From the NCBI RefSeq assembly GCF_020662345.1, contig NZ_VMOA01000005.1:1-64000 (forward strand): 64,000 nucleotides of DNA. Direction: 5' to 3'. Below the pieces are notes generated by a model, which was given only the letters and a program-made list of their open reading frames with translations, ran no database searches and had not been told where the DNA came from. Below are positions 19,887 through 31,329 of this stretch, one piece after another. The stretch's first letter is position 1. Every line of letters begins with the position of its first letter. A program made the translations under genes and the position numbers. This stretch comes from Methylobacterium sp. W2 (GTDB lineage: Bacteria; Pseudomonadota; Alphaproteobacteria; Rhizobiales; Beijerinckiaceae).

Positions 19887-21326
19887 ATGGCGCTCGCTGC
19901 GTTCGACGAAATGAATGGGATACCGGGAGCCGCCCTGGGCGATGCCTCGGTTCGCGAAGCCTATGACAGCCTGAAATCGTGGCTCGAGACGACGCCGCCC
20001 GAGCACTTCAACACGCGTCGCAGCCAGGCCGAGATGCTCTTCCGGCGCATCGGCATCACCTTCGCCGTCTACGGCGCCAACGAATCCACCGAGCGGCTGA
20101 TCCCCTTCGACATCATCCCCCGGGTGATCACCAAGCCGGAATGGAGCTTCCTCGAGCGCGGGCTGAAGCAGCGCGTCACCGCGATCAATGCCTTCCTCAG
20201 CGACATCTATGGCGCCCAGGAATGCATCAAGGCCGGAATCATTCCAGCCGATCTGGTCTATCGCAACCCGCATTACCGGATGGAGATGCGGGCCTTCAAA
20301 GTCCCGCACGACCTCTACGTCCACATCGCCGGCATCGACATCGTCCGCACCGGCGAAAACGACTTCTTCGTGCTGGAGGACAATGCCCGCACGCCGTCCG
20401 GCGTCTCCTACATGCTGGAGAACCGGGAGGTCATGCTGCGGCTCTTCCCCGAACTGTTCTCGCGCCACCGCGTGGCACCGGTGGAGAACTACCCCGACGC
20501 GCTCCTGGCGACCCTGCGCAGCCTCGCCCCGCAGACGGCGACGCGCGACCCCTCCGTCGTGCTGCTCACCCCGGGGCGCTACAATTCCGCGTTCTACGAA
20601 CACTCGTTCCTGGCCGACAAGCTCGGCGTCGATCTGGTGGAGGCCTCCGACCTCTTCACCAAGGACGACGTGGTCTACATGCGCACCACGGAAGGCCCAC
20701 GCCGGGTCGACGTGATCTATCGCCGCCTCGACGACGACTTCCTCGACCCCCTGGTGTTCCGGCCCGATTCGGTCCTCGGCGTGCCCGGCCTAATGAACGC
20801 CTACGAGCGCGGCACCGTCACCCTCGCCAACGCGGTCGGCACCGGCATCGCCGACGACAAGGCCGTCTACAGCTACATGCCGGAGATCGTGAAGTTCTTC
20901 ACCGGCGAGGAGCCGATCCTGCACAACGTGCCGACCTATCGCTGCCGCGAGAAGGAGGCCTTCTCCTACGTGATGGACAACCTCGCCGACCTCGTCGTGA
21001 AGGAGGTCAACGGATCGGGGGGCTACGGCATGCTGGTGGGCCCGCACGCCACCAAGCGGGAGATCGAGGATTTCAGCCGCAAGCTGCGCCACGCGCCGGA
21101 CGGATTCATCGCCCAGCCGACCCTGGCGCTGTCCACCTGCCCGACCTTCGTCGCGTCCGGCGTCGCGCCGCGCCACGTCGACCTGCGGCCCTTCGTGCTA
21201 TGCGGCTCCGACGAGATCAGAATCGTTCCCGGCGGCCTGACTCGCGTCGCCCTCAAGGAAGGGTCGCTCGTCGTCAATTCCAGCCAGGGCGGGGGCACCA
21301 AGGATACCTGGGTGCTGGACGCCTGA
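19887..21326 (+). CDS. Circularly permuted ATP-grasp protein (type 2) of the Anbu operon
   Basis: 479 residues from ATG 19887, preceded by AAGGGGAGG. Circularly permuted ATP-grasp family (DUF404/DUF407). Recognisable blocks: RPFDIIPR-like IPFDIIPRVITKPEW, FFVLEDNARTPSGVSYMLENR, LTPGRYNSAFYEHSFLA, DVIYRRLDDDFLDP, VNGSGGYGML and SSQGGGTKDTWVL at the C-terminus. ATP-grasp enzymes join a carboxylate to an amine or thiol using ATP. With alpha-E, transglutaminase-like and Anbu genes downstream, comparative genomics predicts synthesis and turnover of a peptide or amide product. Substrate unknown. Confidence 0.88.
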   Translation: MALAAFDEMNGIPGAALGDASVREAYDSLKSWLETTPPEHFNTRRSQAEMLFRRIGITFAVYGANESTERLIPFDIIPRVITKPEWSFLERGLKQRVTAINAFLSDIYGAQECIKAGIIPADLVYRNPHYRMEMRAFKVPHDLYVHIAGIDIVRTGENDFFVLEDNARTPSGVSYMLENREVMLRLFPELFSRHRVAPVENYPDALLATLRSLAPQTATRDPSVVLLTPGRYNSAFYEHSFLADKLGVDLVEASDLFTKDDVVYMRTTEGPRRVDVIYRRLDDDFLDPLVFRPDSVLGVPGLMNAYERGTVTLANAVGTGIADDKAVYSYMPEIVKFFTGEEPILHNVPTYRCREKEAFSYVMDNLADLVVKEVNGSGGYGMLVGPHATKREIEDFSRKLRHAPDGFIAQPTLALSTCPTFVASGVAPRHVDLRPFVLCGSDEIRIVPGGLTRVALKEGSLVVNSSQGGGTKDTWVLDA

Positions 21327-21341
21327 CGCTACGCCAAAGCC

Positions 21342-21368
21342 CACCTCGGAAGCGGGGTGGATCGTTTT
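21342..21368 (+). terminator. Hairpin with short T run between the first and second Anbu operon genes
   Basis: CCACCTCG-GAAG-CGGGGTGG forms an eight-pair stem (one G-T) with a four-base loop, followed within four bases by TTTT. It sits inside the 68-base gap between the ATP-grasp and alpha-E genes. It looks like a weak or partial terminator or a 3'-end stabiliser that could set different levels of the two proteins. Confidence 0.35.
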
Positions 21369-21394
21369 CTCGCCCATCGCCTTAACGGAAGCCC

Positions 21395-22339
21395 ATGCTG
21401 TCCCGGACCGCCGACAATCTGTACTGGCTCTCGCGCTACGCCGAGCGGGCCGAGTTCGTCGCCCGCATCCTCGATGCGGCCCATCGGCTCGCCGCCCTCC
21501 CCTCGAGCTATGGCGGCGGCGAGACCAACGAATGGGCGTCGGCCCTGGCCTCCGCAGGCGACCCGGAGGTGTTCAAGCCGCTCTATGACAGCGTCAACGA
21601 AGCGACGGTGTGCAACTTCCTCGCCTTCTCGCCGCACAACCCGTCCTCGATCCGGTCCTGCATCGAGACCGCGCGCGAGAATGCCCGCTCCGTCCGCACC
21701 GCGCTGACCACGGAAATGTGGGACGCGATCAACGGGGCCTGGCTCGAACTGCGCAACTACGAAGGCCGCGACCTCAATCGCGACGAGTTCAGCCGCTTCC
21801 TCGAATGGGTGAAGGGCGTGTCTCTCGCCTTCGACGGCTCGGCCTACCGCACCATGCTGCGCAACGACGCCTACTGGTTCACGCGGCTCGGTACCGCCAT
21901 CGAGCGGGCCGACAACACGGCCCGCATCCTCGACGTGAAGTACCGCATCCTGCTGCCGGCCACGGAGAAGGTCGGCGGCAGCCTCGATTATTTCCAGTGG
22001 ACCACGATCCTGCGCGAGGTCTCGGCCTTCAACGCCTATCACTGGGTCTATCGCGAGAGCGTCAAACCGCTGCTCGTGGCCGATCTGCTGATCCTCAACC
22101 GGCAGATGCCGCGCTCCCTGACCAATTGCTACGGCATGCTGGTGGAGCATCTCGATCTCATCGCCGACGCCTATGGCCGCCGCGGCGCGAGCCAGCGTCT
22201 GGCGAGCAACACCCTCGCACGCCTGGAGGGCGAGAACATCGACCGGGTCTTCCGATCGGGCCTGCATGAGTTCGTGACGGCCTTCATCGTCGAGAACAAT
22301 CGCCTCGGCGCGGCGGTCATCGAACAATATCTGGTGTAG
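21395..22339 (+). CDS. Alpha-E domain protein (DUF403) of the Anbu operon
   Basis: 314 residues, almost wholly alpha-helical. It begins with the family hallmark MLSRTADNLYWLSRYAERAE and repeats a related pattern at RLGTAIERADNTARILDVKY, giving two conserved E-containing helices. Alpha-E proteins always travel with circularly permuted ATP-grasp proteins and are thought to be a helper or second catalytic part of the ligase. Second gene of the four-gene operon; 36 bases before the transglutaminase-like gene. No direct activity is established for the family as far as I know. Confidence 0.87.
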   Translation: MLSRTADNLYWLSRYAERAEFVARILDAAHRLAALPSSYGGGETNEWASALASAGDPEVFKPLYDSVNEATVCNFLAFSPHNPSSIRSCIETARENARSVRTALTTEMWDAINGAWLELRNYEGRDLNRDEFSRFLEWVKGVSLAFDGSAYRTMLRNDAYWFTRLGTAIERADNTARILDVKYRILLPATEKVGGSLDYFQWTTILREVSAFNAYHWVYRESVKPLLVADLLILNRQMPRSLTNCYGMLVEHLDLIADAYGRRGASQRLASNTLARLEGENIDRVFRSGLHEFVTAFIVENNRLGAAVIEQYLV

Positions 22340-22375
22340 GGTTCCGTCGAATCCCGAGTTCTACAAGAGACGTCC

Positions 22376-23203
22376 ATGCGCATCCGCGTCTTCCATGAGA
22401 CCAACTACACCTACGAGCAGCCGGCCCGGGGTCTTATCCAGCTTCTTCGCCTTCGACCGCGCGACCATGACGGGCAATATGTCCGCCGCTGGCGGATCGA
22501 GCCCTCGGTGGATGGGCGGATCAGCGAGCGCGAGGACGGGTTCGGCAACGTCACCCATTGGTTCACGGCCGACGAGCCCGCCGACGCCCTGACGATCCGT
22601 GTGACCGGCGAAGTCGATACCAACGAGATGCACGGTATCGTCCGCGGCACCGTGGAACGCCTGCCCGACGTGTTTTATTTGCGCGATTCCGATCTCGCGA
22701 CGGCCAATGGCGAGCTTCAGGCTTTTGCCAAGAGCGTGGTCGACGAGGGTGATTCCTCGGTCCTTCCCTGCCTTCACCGTCTCCTCGCCGCCGTCTTCGA
22801 CACGATCGCGTTCGAGCCGGGTCCGGCCAGCGCCAGCACCACCGCCGCGCAGTCCTTCGCCGCCGGAAAGGGCGTCTGCCAGGATCTTGCCCATATTTTC
22901 ATCGCCGCCGCGCGGCATCTGGAAATTCCCGCCCGCTACGTCTCCGGCTATTTCTTCCACGCCGACAGCGAGGTAGACCAGGGATCGGGGCATGCTTGGG
23001 CGGAAGCTCTGGTGCCCGGTCTGGGATGGGTCGGTTTCGACCCGGCCAATGGTATCGCTACGACGGAGGCGCATATCCGTGTCGCCATCGGGCTGGATTA
23101 TTTAGGTGCGGCCCCGATCAGAGGCAGCCGGATGGGTGGCGGGACTGAAACACTCGAAGTAAAGCTTCGCGTCGAACAGGCCCAGGCCGCCGTTCAAGTC
23201 TAG
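22376..23203 (+). CDS. Transglutaminase-like cysteine peptidase of the Anbu operon
   Basis: 275 residues. N-terminal bacterial transglutaminase-like domain (HETNYTYEQPARGLIQLLRLRPRDH) and a papain-like transglutaminase core with catalytic Cys in GKGVCQDLAHIFIAAAR, His in SGHAWAEALV and Asp in WVGFDPANG. No signal peptide, so it acts in the cytoplasm. Such domains hydrolyse or transfer peptide/isopeptide bonds. Third gene of the operon, where it may trim or recycle the product of the ATP-grasp/alpha-E pair. Family identity is sure; substrate is not. Confidence 0.88.
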   Translation: MRIRVFHETNYTYEQPARGLIQLLRLRPRDHDGQYVRRWRIEPSVDGRISEREDGFGNVTHWFTADEPADALTIRVTGEVDTNEMHGIVRGTVERLPDVFYLRDSDLATANGELQAFAKSVVDEGDSSVLPCLHRLLAAVFDTIAFEPGPASASTTAAQSFAAGKGVCQDLAHIFIAAARHLEIPARYVSGYFFHADSEVDQGSGHAWAEALVPGLGWVGFDPANGIATTEAHIRVAIGLDYLGAAPIRGSRMGGGTETLEVKLRVEQAQAAVQV

Positions 23204-23260
23204 CCTGTCACAACGTCAAGAATGGCCTGATTTGCTCGGGCCATCAGGGGTATCGGTATC

Positions 23261-24010
23261 ATGACCTATTGCGTCGGGCTCCTTGTCGAGGAAGGGCTCG
23301 TGATGGTTGCCGACACCCGCACCAATGCGGGCCTCGACGACATCTCGACCTACCGTAAGCTGCATCACTTCAACGTTCCCGGCGAGCGCGTGATGATGCT
23401 GGCATCGGCCGGCAACCTCTCCGTGACCCAATCGGTGCTCAGCATGCTCGCCGAGGGCGTTGCCGGCGACGATGGCGAGCCGATGCTGAAGCTCACCGAA
23501 ACCACGACGATGTTCCAGGCGGCCCAGCTCATCGGCAAGGCGATCCGTCGCGTCCGGGCCATCGAAAAGGCCGGGTTCGAGGCGGCCAATCTCCGGTTCT
23601 CGATCTCGCTGCTGTTCGGCGGCCAGATTGGCAACGAGCCCATGCGCCTGTTTCTGATCTATTCGGCGGGCAACTTCATCGAGTGCAGCACCGATGCGCC
23701 GTTCCTCCAGATCGGTGAGCACAAATACGGCAAGCCGATCCTCGACCGGGCCGTCAAGTTCGAGACCGACCTCTACGACGCCCTGAAGGTGAGCCTCGTC
23801 TCCATGGATTCGACCATGCGCTCGAATCTCGGCGTGGGATTGCCCATCGACATCGCCGTGGCCCGTCGCGGTGGGCTCGACCTCGAAGTGAGCCATCGGA
23901 TCGAGGCGGGAGAATCCTACTTCCACGATCTGCGCGAGCGCTGGTCCGCGGCCCTGCGCGCGGCGCATCGGGCCATCCCACGGCCCCCTTACGGCCCCGC
24001 TGCGCACTAA
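23261..24010 (+). CDS. Anbu: ancestral-beta-subunit proteasome-type peptidase
   Basis: 249 residues. Begins MTYCVG; removal of Met would expose Thr1 as the N-terminal nucleophile. Counting from that Thr, Asp17 (VADTRTN) and Lys32 (TYRKLHHF) fill the catalytic positions of proteasome-like Ntn hydrolases. Then NLSVTQSVLSMLAEG and FETDLYDALKVSLVSMDSTMRSNLGVG, typical of Anbu. Anbu is distinct from HslV and from the 20S beta subunit; solved Anbu structures are open helical or ring-like assemblies. No ATPase partner gene is adjacent. Last gene of the four-gene operon. Confidence 0.9.
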   Translation: MTYCVGLLVEEGLVMVADTRTNAGLDDISTYRKLHHFNVPGERVMMLASAGNLSVTQSVLSMLAEGVAGDDGEPMLKLTETTTMFQAAQLIGKAIRRVRAIEKAGFEAANLRFSISLLFGGQIGNEPMRLFLIYSAGNFIECSTDAPFLQIGEHKYGKPILDRAVKFETDLYDALKVSLVSMDSTMRSNLGVGLPIDIAVARRGGLDLEVSHRIEAGESYFHDLRERWSAALRAAHRAIPRPPYGPAAH

Positions 24011-24051
24011 AGCCGGTACGCGTCGTTCAGGCCCTTGGAGTGTCGCCGATT

Positions 24052-24719
24052 CTAGCGCGCAGAACCGGCGATCCCATTCGCCAGACCCGCCGGGCTGACG
24101 CCGCCCCAGGCATCGAGATAGGCACGCACCGCCGCTCGTGAATCCGCCGCCCCCATGACCCCGCCCATGACGGCGATGCCGGAGAACCCGGCGTCGCGGC
24201 AGACTCCCGCATTCGCCGGGGTGACGCCGCCGAGGGCGAAGACCGGGATCGCGGGTCTTGAACCGCGTTCGAGAATGGTCGGGCCGAGAGCCGGCCCGTA
24301 TCCCGGCTTGCTCGGTGTCGCGAAAATGGGGCTGAGTGTGGCGTAGTCCGCGCCCGCTTCGGCGGCCCGGCTCACCTCCACGGGTGAATGGGCCGAGACG
24401 CCGACGAGGCAACCGGGCGAAAGATCCCGCCGCGCCGCCGCGACGTCTACGGGCATCGCCCCTCCGCCGAGATGGACCCCATCGGCGCCGATCATGCGGG
24501 CGAGCGCCACGTCTCCCCCGACGATGAGCCTCGCATCCACGTCCCGCACCGGCCCCATCAGTTCTTCAGCAAGCGCCCGGCGGGAGGCCGCGTCGAGGTC
24601 GCGGTCCCTGAACCAGATCCAGCGGGCGCCGCCCGAGAGCGCCGCCTCGATCCTCTCGACCAAAGCCCGCGGGCTTCCGGCCCGATCCGTGACCAGAAGG
24701 AGCCCCGACGGTTTCCGCG

Positions 24720-24723
<4 letters not shown>
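24052..24723 (-). CDS. thiE: Thiamine-phosphate synthase
   Basis: 223 residues, TIM barrel. Joins the thiazole and pyrimidine halves into thiamine phosphate. Motifs: [10 protein letters not shown] (pyrophosphate binding; the usual Lys is Arg here), [30 protein letters not shown] with [12 protein letters not shown], and [15 protein letters not shown] start at 24723 overlaps the thiG stop as GTGA, which fixes the start; there is no upstream ATG outside thiG. The long frame to 25098 is a shadow of thiG. Last gene under the TPP riboswitch. Confidence 0.86.
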
Positions 24724-25514
<791 letters not shown>

Positions 25515-25530
25515 GATCCCGATCCCTCGA

Positions 25531-25743
25531 CTATCCGCCCTGCATGGCGCGCACGATCTCGACCCTGTCGCCCTCGGCGACGGGGGTCGTCTCCCAGTCG
25601 CGGCGGCGGATGACGGTGCCGTTCAGCGCGATGGCGATGCCCTGCGGGCTTTCGATCCCCGCCTCCTCCGCCTCGACCCGGAAGAGGGCCGACAGGTCCG
25701 TTGCCTCGACCTCGCGCGGGTGCCCGTTGATGGTGAGCTTCAT
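25531..25743 (-). CDS. thiS: Sulfur carrier protein ThiS
   Basis: 70 residues, ubiquitin-like fold. Ends in the essential Gly-Gly (AMQGG) that is adenylated and turned into a thiocarboxylate to give sulfur to ThiG. Starts [23 protein letters not shown] 25743 overlaps the thiO stop (ATGA). No thiF is present in the window. Confidence 0.92.
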   Translation of the reverse strand: MKLTINGHPREVEATDLSALFRVEAEEAGIESPQGIAIALNGTVIRRRDWETTPVAEGDRVEIVRAMQGG

Positions 25744-26960
25744 GCGAAAGCCCTCCTCTCGCTCCGCGCGGGCCGCCGGAATCGGGCGAGGCCGAAGCCG
25801 CGCGCGAAATCGGGCAGCGCGCCGGTGGTGAGAAGGGCGCAGACGGCGTCGGCCGTGGCGGGAGCCAGGAGGTAACCGTTGCGGTGATGGCCGGTGGCCG
25901 CCACGAGGCCGGGCGCCAGCGTGTCGATGATCGGGGCATCGTCGTCGGAGGTCGGCCGGAAGCCGCTCCAGACCGCGGCGACCTCCATCTCCTCGATTCC
26001 GGGCAGGACGCGCCGTGCCCCTTCCAAGAGGGCGTAGAGACCGCCGGCGGTGACGCCCGAAACGAAGCCGCAATCCTCCACCGTGGCCCCCACGATGAGA
26101 TGACCATCGGCCTTGGGAGCCATGTGGACCTGCTCGGTCCAGACCATGTGCGAGAGGTTGCCCGTCCGGGCGGTGGTCTTCAGCGCCAGCGACTGGCCGC
26201 GGATCGGCCGAACCGGCAGGGCGAGTTCGTCCGGCAAAAGCCCGGCCTCCCCGCTCCAGGCGCCCGCTGCCAGGATCACGGTCTCGGCCGACGCGGATCC
26301 GAGGGGCGTCATGACGCCCCTGACGCGGCCGCCTTCCCAATCCAGCGCCTCCACCGGACATTGCTCGACGATGGACACTCCGGCCGCCTGGGCCGCGCGG
26401 GTGAGCGCCGCCATGACGAGGGGTGGGTCGACCTGATGATCCTCCGCGCAGAACAGTCCGGCGGTGACGGAGGGGCGAAGCGCCGGCTCGCGGGCACGGA
26501 CCTCCGCCCCCGACAGCCAGCGCGCCGTGAGCCCGGACCGGATCTGGAGGTCGTGCCGAAAGCGCAGACGGTCGACCTCGTCGCGGCCGATGGCCAGGAC
26601 GAGGGTCCCCTCCTCCCGGTAGTCGATGCCGATACCGGAGGCGGCCTGAAGTTCATCGCGAAAGCCCGGCCAGCGCGCCAGGCTCTCGAGGGCCAGGGGA
26701 AGCAGCGGATCGGACCCCGGTTCGTGTTCCGCCGCGGGCGCGAGCATCCCCGTGGCCGCGAGACTCGCACCGGCGCCCACGGTGTCGCGTTCGATCACCG
26801 TGACGGTGAGACCCGCCCGAGCCAGGCGCCAGGCCGCGGAGAGGCCGATCAGACCGGCGCCGACGATCACGACGTCGCTTCGCGCGGGCAGAGCGTTGCC
26901 GTCGATGACGAGACCGGTCGTCCGGCGCGACAGGGGGGTCGGGGTGGCTGAGACGTCCAA
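25740..26960 (-). CDS. thiO: Glycine oxidase ThiO (TTG start)
   Basis: 406 residues. FAD-dependent oxidase that makes dehydroglycine for ThiG. FAD motif VVIVGAGLIGLSAAWRLARAG near residue 30, then GAGASLAATGMLAPAAEHE and C-terminal FRPTSDDDAPIIDTLAPGLVAATGHHRNGYLLAPATA. No ATG is available before the FAD motif. A TTG at 26960 has a good GGAGG seven bases upstream and is the likely start; the frame extends further toward the riboswitch but without support. First gene of thiOSGE, downstream of the TPP riboswitch. Use of ThiO rather than ThiH fits an aerobe. Confidence 0.87.
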   Translation of the reverse strand: MDVSATPTPLSRRTTGLVIDGNALPARSDVVIVGAGLIGLSAAWRLARAGLTVTVIERDTVGAGASLAATGMLAPAAEHEPGSDPLLPLALESLARWPGFRDELQAASGIGIDYREEGTLVLAIGRDEVDRLRFRHDLQIRSGLTARWLSGAEVRAREPALRPSVTAGLFCAEDHQVDPPLVMAALTRAAQAAGVSIVEQCPVEALDWEGGRVRGVMTPLGSASAETVILAAGAWSGEAGLLPDELALPVRPIRGQSLALKTTARTGNLSHMVWTEQVHMAPKADGHLIVGATVEDCGFVSGVTAGGLYALLEGARRVLPGIEEMEVAAVWSGFRPTSDDDAPIIDTLAPGLVAATGHHRNGYLLAPATADAVCALLTTGALPDFARGFGLARFRRPARSERRAFA

Positions 26961-27053
26961 AAGGAACCTCCGCGATGATCCGCAGAGATTGGTATCCTTC
27001 AGCTTCTGATCCGAAGCGTGCCGGGTTCCTTGACGGAAAAACCCGCGGTCCAA

Positions 27054-27169
27054 TCCCTACGCCGGTATGAGCCGGTTCAGGTTCAAAGGATTTCCGCGCC
27101 GCGCGGACCCAAGGTCCACGCTCATCGGTTTCTCAGCCCCTTGACGGGGATCTCCCTGGAACACCCCTG
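27054..27169 (-). ncRNA. TPP riboswitch (THI element)
   Basis: The minus strand carries the conserved thi-box elements in order: GGGGTG near 27166, GGGGCTGAGA around 27140-27131, GACCC-type internal stems, then TTTGAACCTGAACCGG, TCATACCGGCGTAGGGA ending near 27054. These are the pyrimidine-binding (CUGAGA) and pyrophosphate-binding (ACCUGA) cores. It lies about 95 bases before the thiO start. Binding thiamine pyrophosphate should turn off thiOSGE expression. A short stem (GGGTT...AACCC) follows; no strong terminator is seen, so control of translation start is more likely. Confidence 0.95.
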
Positions 27170-27231
27170 ATGTGGGCAAGGACCACGCTCCGGTCAATCC
27201 CTGCGCACATCGTTTCACATGCTCGCCGGTA

Positions 27232-28539
27232 TCAGAGTGCCACCGGTGTTCGGCCCGGCCGGTAGACGCCCATCGGTTCGGTGAACCCGTCGAGATCGTG
27301 CTCGCCGAGGGAGTCCGACTCGTCCCAGAGGAAATCGACGAAGGGCTTCGACATGAGGAGCGGTTCGCCGAGGACCTTGTTGAGGCGCGCGAGGCGGCTC
27401 GCCAGGTTCACGTCGCGGCCGATGACGGTGAAGTCGAGGCGCGCACCGGAACCGACATTGCCGTAGGCTGCCTCGCCATGGTGGAGCGCGATGCCGGCGA
27501 CCACGGGCTGCGCGAAACGGCCGATGGAATTCGCCTCGTCGAGGGCGGAGAGGGCGGAACGGGCGGCGATGAGGGCGCCCTTGGCGGCTCCGCCGAGATC
27601 GTCGCCACGCTCGCGGAAGATCGCCAGCAACCCATCGCCGAGATATTTCAGAACCTCGCCGCCCTCCCGCTCCACCGCCGGCACCAGGCAATCGAAGAAG
27701 ATGTTGAGGAGGTCGACAGCCTCCTCCGGCGTCATGTTCGCCGAAATCTGAGTGTAGTCGCGCATATCGGCGAACAGGATGGCCGAGCGGATGCGCTTGA
27801 CCTGTCCACGCCGGATATCGCCCGACAGGATCGCCCGGTGAGGCTCGTCGCCCACATAGATGCGAAGGACCTGATCCAGCGTCTTGTTGACGATGCGCAT
27901 CTCCATCACCGCCGCCAGGGTCGGCATGACGAACCGGAGTATGGCGATGTCCTCGTCGCGGAATCCGTCCGGGGCGCGGGTCGCGAAGGTGATGCCGTTG
28001 CGCGAGCCATTGGTGAAGAACAGCGGCGCCACGATGTAATGCGTGTAGCCCCCGGCCTTGAGATCGCCGATGATCGAGTATTGCAGGTCATCCGCGTCGT
28101 TCAGGTCGACCATCAGCCATTCGCCGGTCTCGTGGACGGTGAAGAACGGGCTGTCGTGATAGGCCTTGTCGGACGCTTCCCCATGCGGGAACAGCCGCAC
28201 GGTCGATCCGCTCTCGGGGGTCCAGAATCGACCGACCCCGGAATACTCGGAATGGAGCGTGTCGATGGCGGTGGACGCCCGGTTGACGGGAACGCCCAGG
28301 GCGATCAGCCGCTCGGACATCCCCGCCAGAAGATCGTCCGCCTGCGGCAGGCGTGCGCCTTCACTCAGGAGCCAATCCCTTAGGGCGACACATTCCTGCA
28401 GAGATCCGAACGGCACGTCGTTCGCCTCCGACCCATCCGCTTCGGCAGTCGGCGAGGGATGAGGCGGGCCAAAATCGAGCATGTTGCCAAAGTGGGTCGG
28501 AGGGAGGCGGGCGGCAACGGGTGCCGCCACGTTCGTCAC
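27232..28539 (-). CDS. Class III adenylate/guanylate cyclase with N-terminal sensor domain
   Basis: 435 residues if the GTG at 28539 is used; ATG 28482 (416 residues) is equally possible and neither has a strong ribosome site. Residues about 60-225 look like a GAF-type or similar sensor region; no membrane helices. Residues about 245-425 are a class III cyclase: metal-binding Asp in ILFADMRDYTQIS, base-recognition Lys in GEVLKYLGDGLLAIF, and RLDFTVIGRDVNLASRLARL with the transition-state Asn/Arg. Probably makes cAMP in response to a soluble signal. Its 3' end lies 62 bases upstream of the thi riboswitch on the same strand; no functional link is apparent. Confidence 0.83.
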   Translation of the reverse strand: MTNVAAPVAARLPPTHFGNMLDFGPPHPSPTAEADGSEANDVPFGSLQECVALRDWLLSEGARLPQADDLLAGMSERLIALGVPVNRASTAIDTLHSEYSGVGRFWTPESGSTVRLFPHGEASDKAYHDSPFFTVHETGEWLMVDLNDADDLQYSIIGDLKAGGYTHYIVAPLFFTNGSRNGITFATRAPDGFRDEDIAILRFVMPTLAAVMEMRIVNKTLDQVLRIYVGDEPHRAILSGDIRRGQVKRIRSAILFADMRDYTQISANMTPEEAVDLLNIFFDCLVPAVEREGGEVLKYLGDGLLAIFRERGDDLGGAAKGALIAARSALSALDEANSIGRFAQPVVAGIALHHGEAAYGNVGSGARLDFTVIGRDVNLASRLARLNKVLGEPLLMSKPFVDFLWDESDSLGEHDLDGFTEPMGVYRPGRTPVAL

Positions 28540-28645
28540 CAGGTCCGACGGTCAATATCGTCCCATTGGTGACATGATAAGGTGAAAATGACCAATACCG
28601 GCTCATCATGACGCCGAGATTCTACCCCTGCCATCGGAACCACCC

Positions 28646-29035
28646 ATGCCTTTCGCACCCCGTGCCGTCGCCCTCGTGATCGCCATGGCGCTTACCGGGG
28701 CCGCGCAGGCCGGCCCCCTCCTGCTTCCCGCCGCCAACACACCCGTGCAGCCCCCCGCCGCCTCGCAGGACGAAGCCGGCATTCCGACGACGTCGAGCTT
28801 TTCGGAGTCCAACGAAGCCAGCAGCCGGCGTCAGGCGGTCTTCAACGAGCGCATCGCCCGCCGCGGCGAACGGGCCATCGCCTCTTTGTGCACGGGTTGC
28901 AGGACGGATGGGTCTCGCCAGAAGCAGCACGTCGCCGGGCGCGTGACCCCCGTGGCGGGCGCCGTCATGCCCGACGCCGAAAGCATCTACTCGCGCAAGC
29001 GCGGCTTCGATCCGGCACGAGCGGGGAGCCAGTGA
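28646..29035 (+). CDS. Small exported protein with CxxC motif
   Basis: 129 residues. Signal peptide about 1-22 (LVIAMALTGAAQA). A Pro/Ala-rich linker follows, then a charged region and a Cys pair LCTGCRTDG near residues 81-86. I do not recognise the family. The CxxC could bind a metal or form a redox disulfide in the periplasm. Flanked by the divergent cyclase and a strong terminator, so it is probably a single-gene unit. Ribosome site is weak; the signal peptide and downstream terminator support it being real. Confidence 0.6.
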   Translation: MPFAPRAVALVIAMALTGAAQAGPLLLPAANTPVQPPAASQDEAGIPTTSSFSESNEASSRRQAVFNERIARRGERAIASLCTGCRTDGSRQKQHVAGRVTPVAGAVMPDAESIYSRKRGFDPARAGSQ

Positions 29036-29083
29036 GGCATCGGCGACGGAGAGTAGCCTCTCCCGGCGTGAAGATGTGACCTG

Positions 29084-29124
29084 AAACGACAAGGGCGCAC
29101 CCTTCGGTGCGCCCTTGTCGTTTT
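29084..29124. terminator. Bidirectional rho-independent terminator
   Basis: A long perfect hairpin, CGACAAGGGCGCACC / GGTGCGCCCTTGTCG with a three-base loop, flanked by AAA and TTTT. It lies between the 3' ends of the exported CxxC protein gene (plus) and rpoD (minus) and can serve both. Confidence 0.9.
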
Positions 29125-29167
29125 CGATAGACAGTCCCTCATCACGAAAGAGGCGGCCGGGCCGCCC

Positions 29168-31168
<2,001 letters not shown>

Positions 31169-31329
31169 GGTCCGCCTATTGTTGCCCTGGTCGCGTTGAG
31201 CGGGAGCGTTCGGCTCACTCCGCGTCGTCCACGCCGCCATTCTCGTTGATGTGCGGCGCGCACGAAGCGACCGCGTCGATATCTCATATCCCGGTCTACA
31301 AGCGCTACGCTTGACCGACTGTTAACCAT

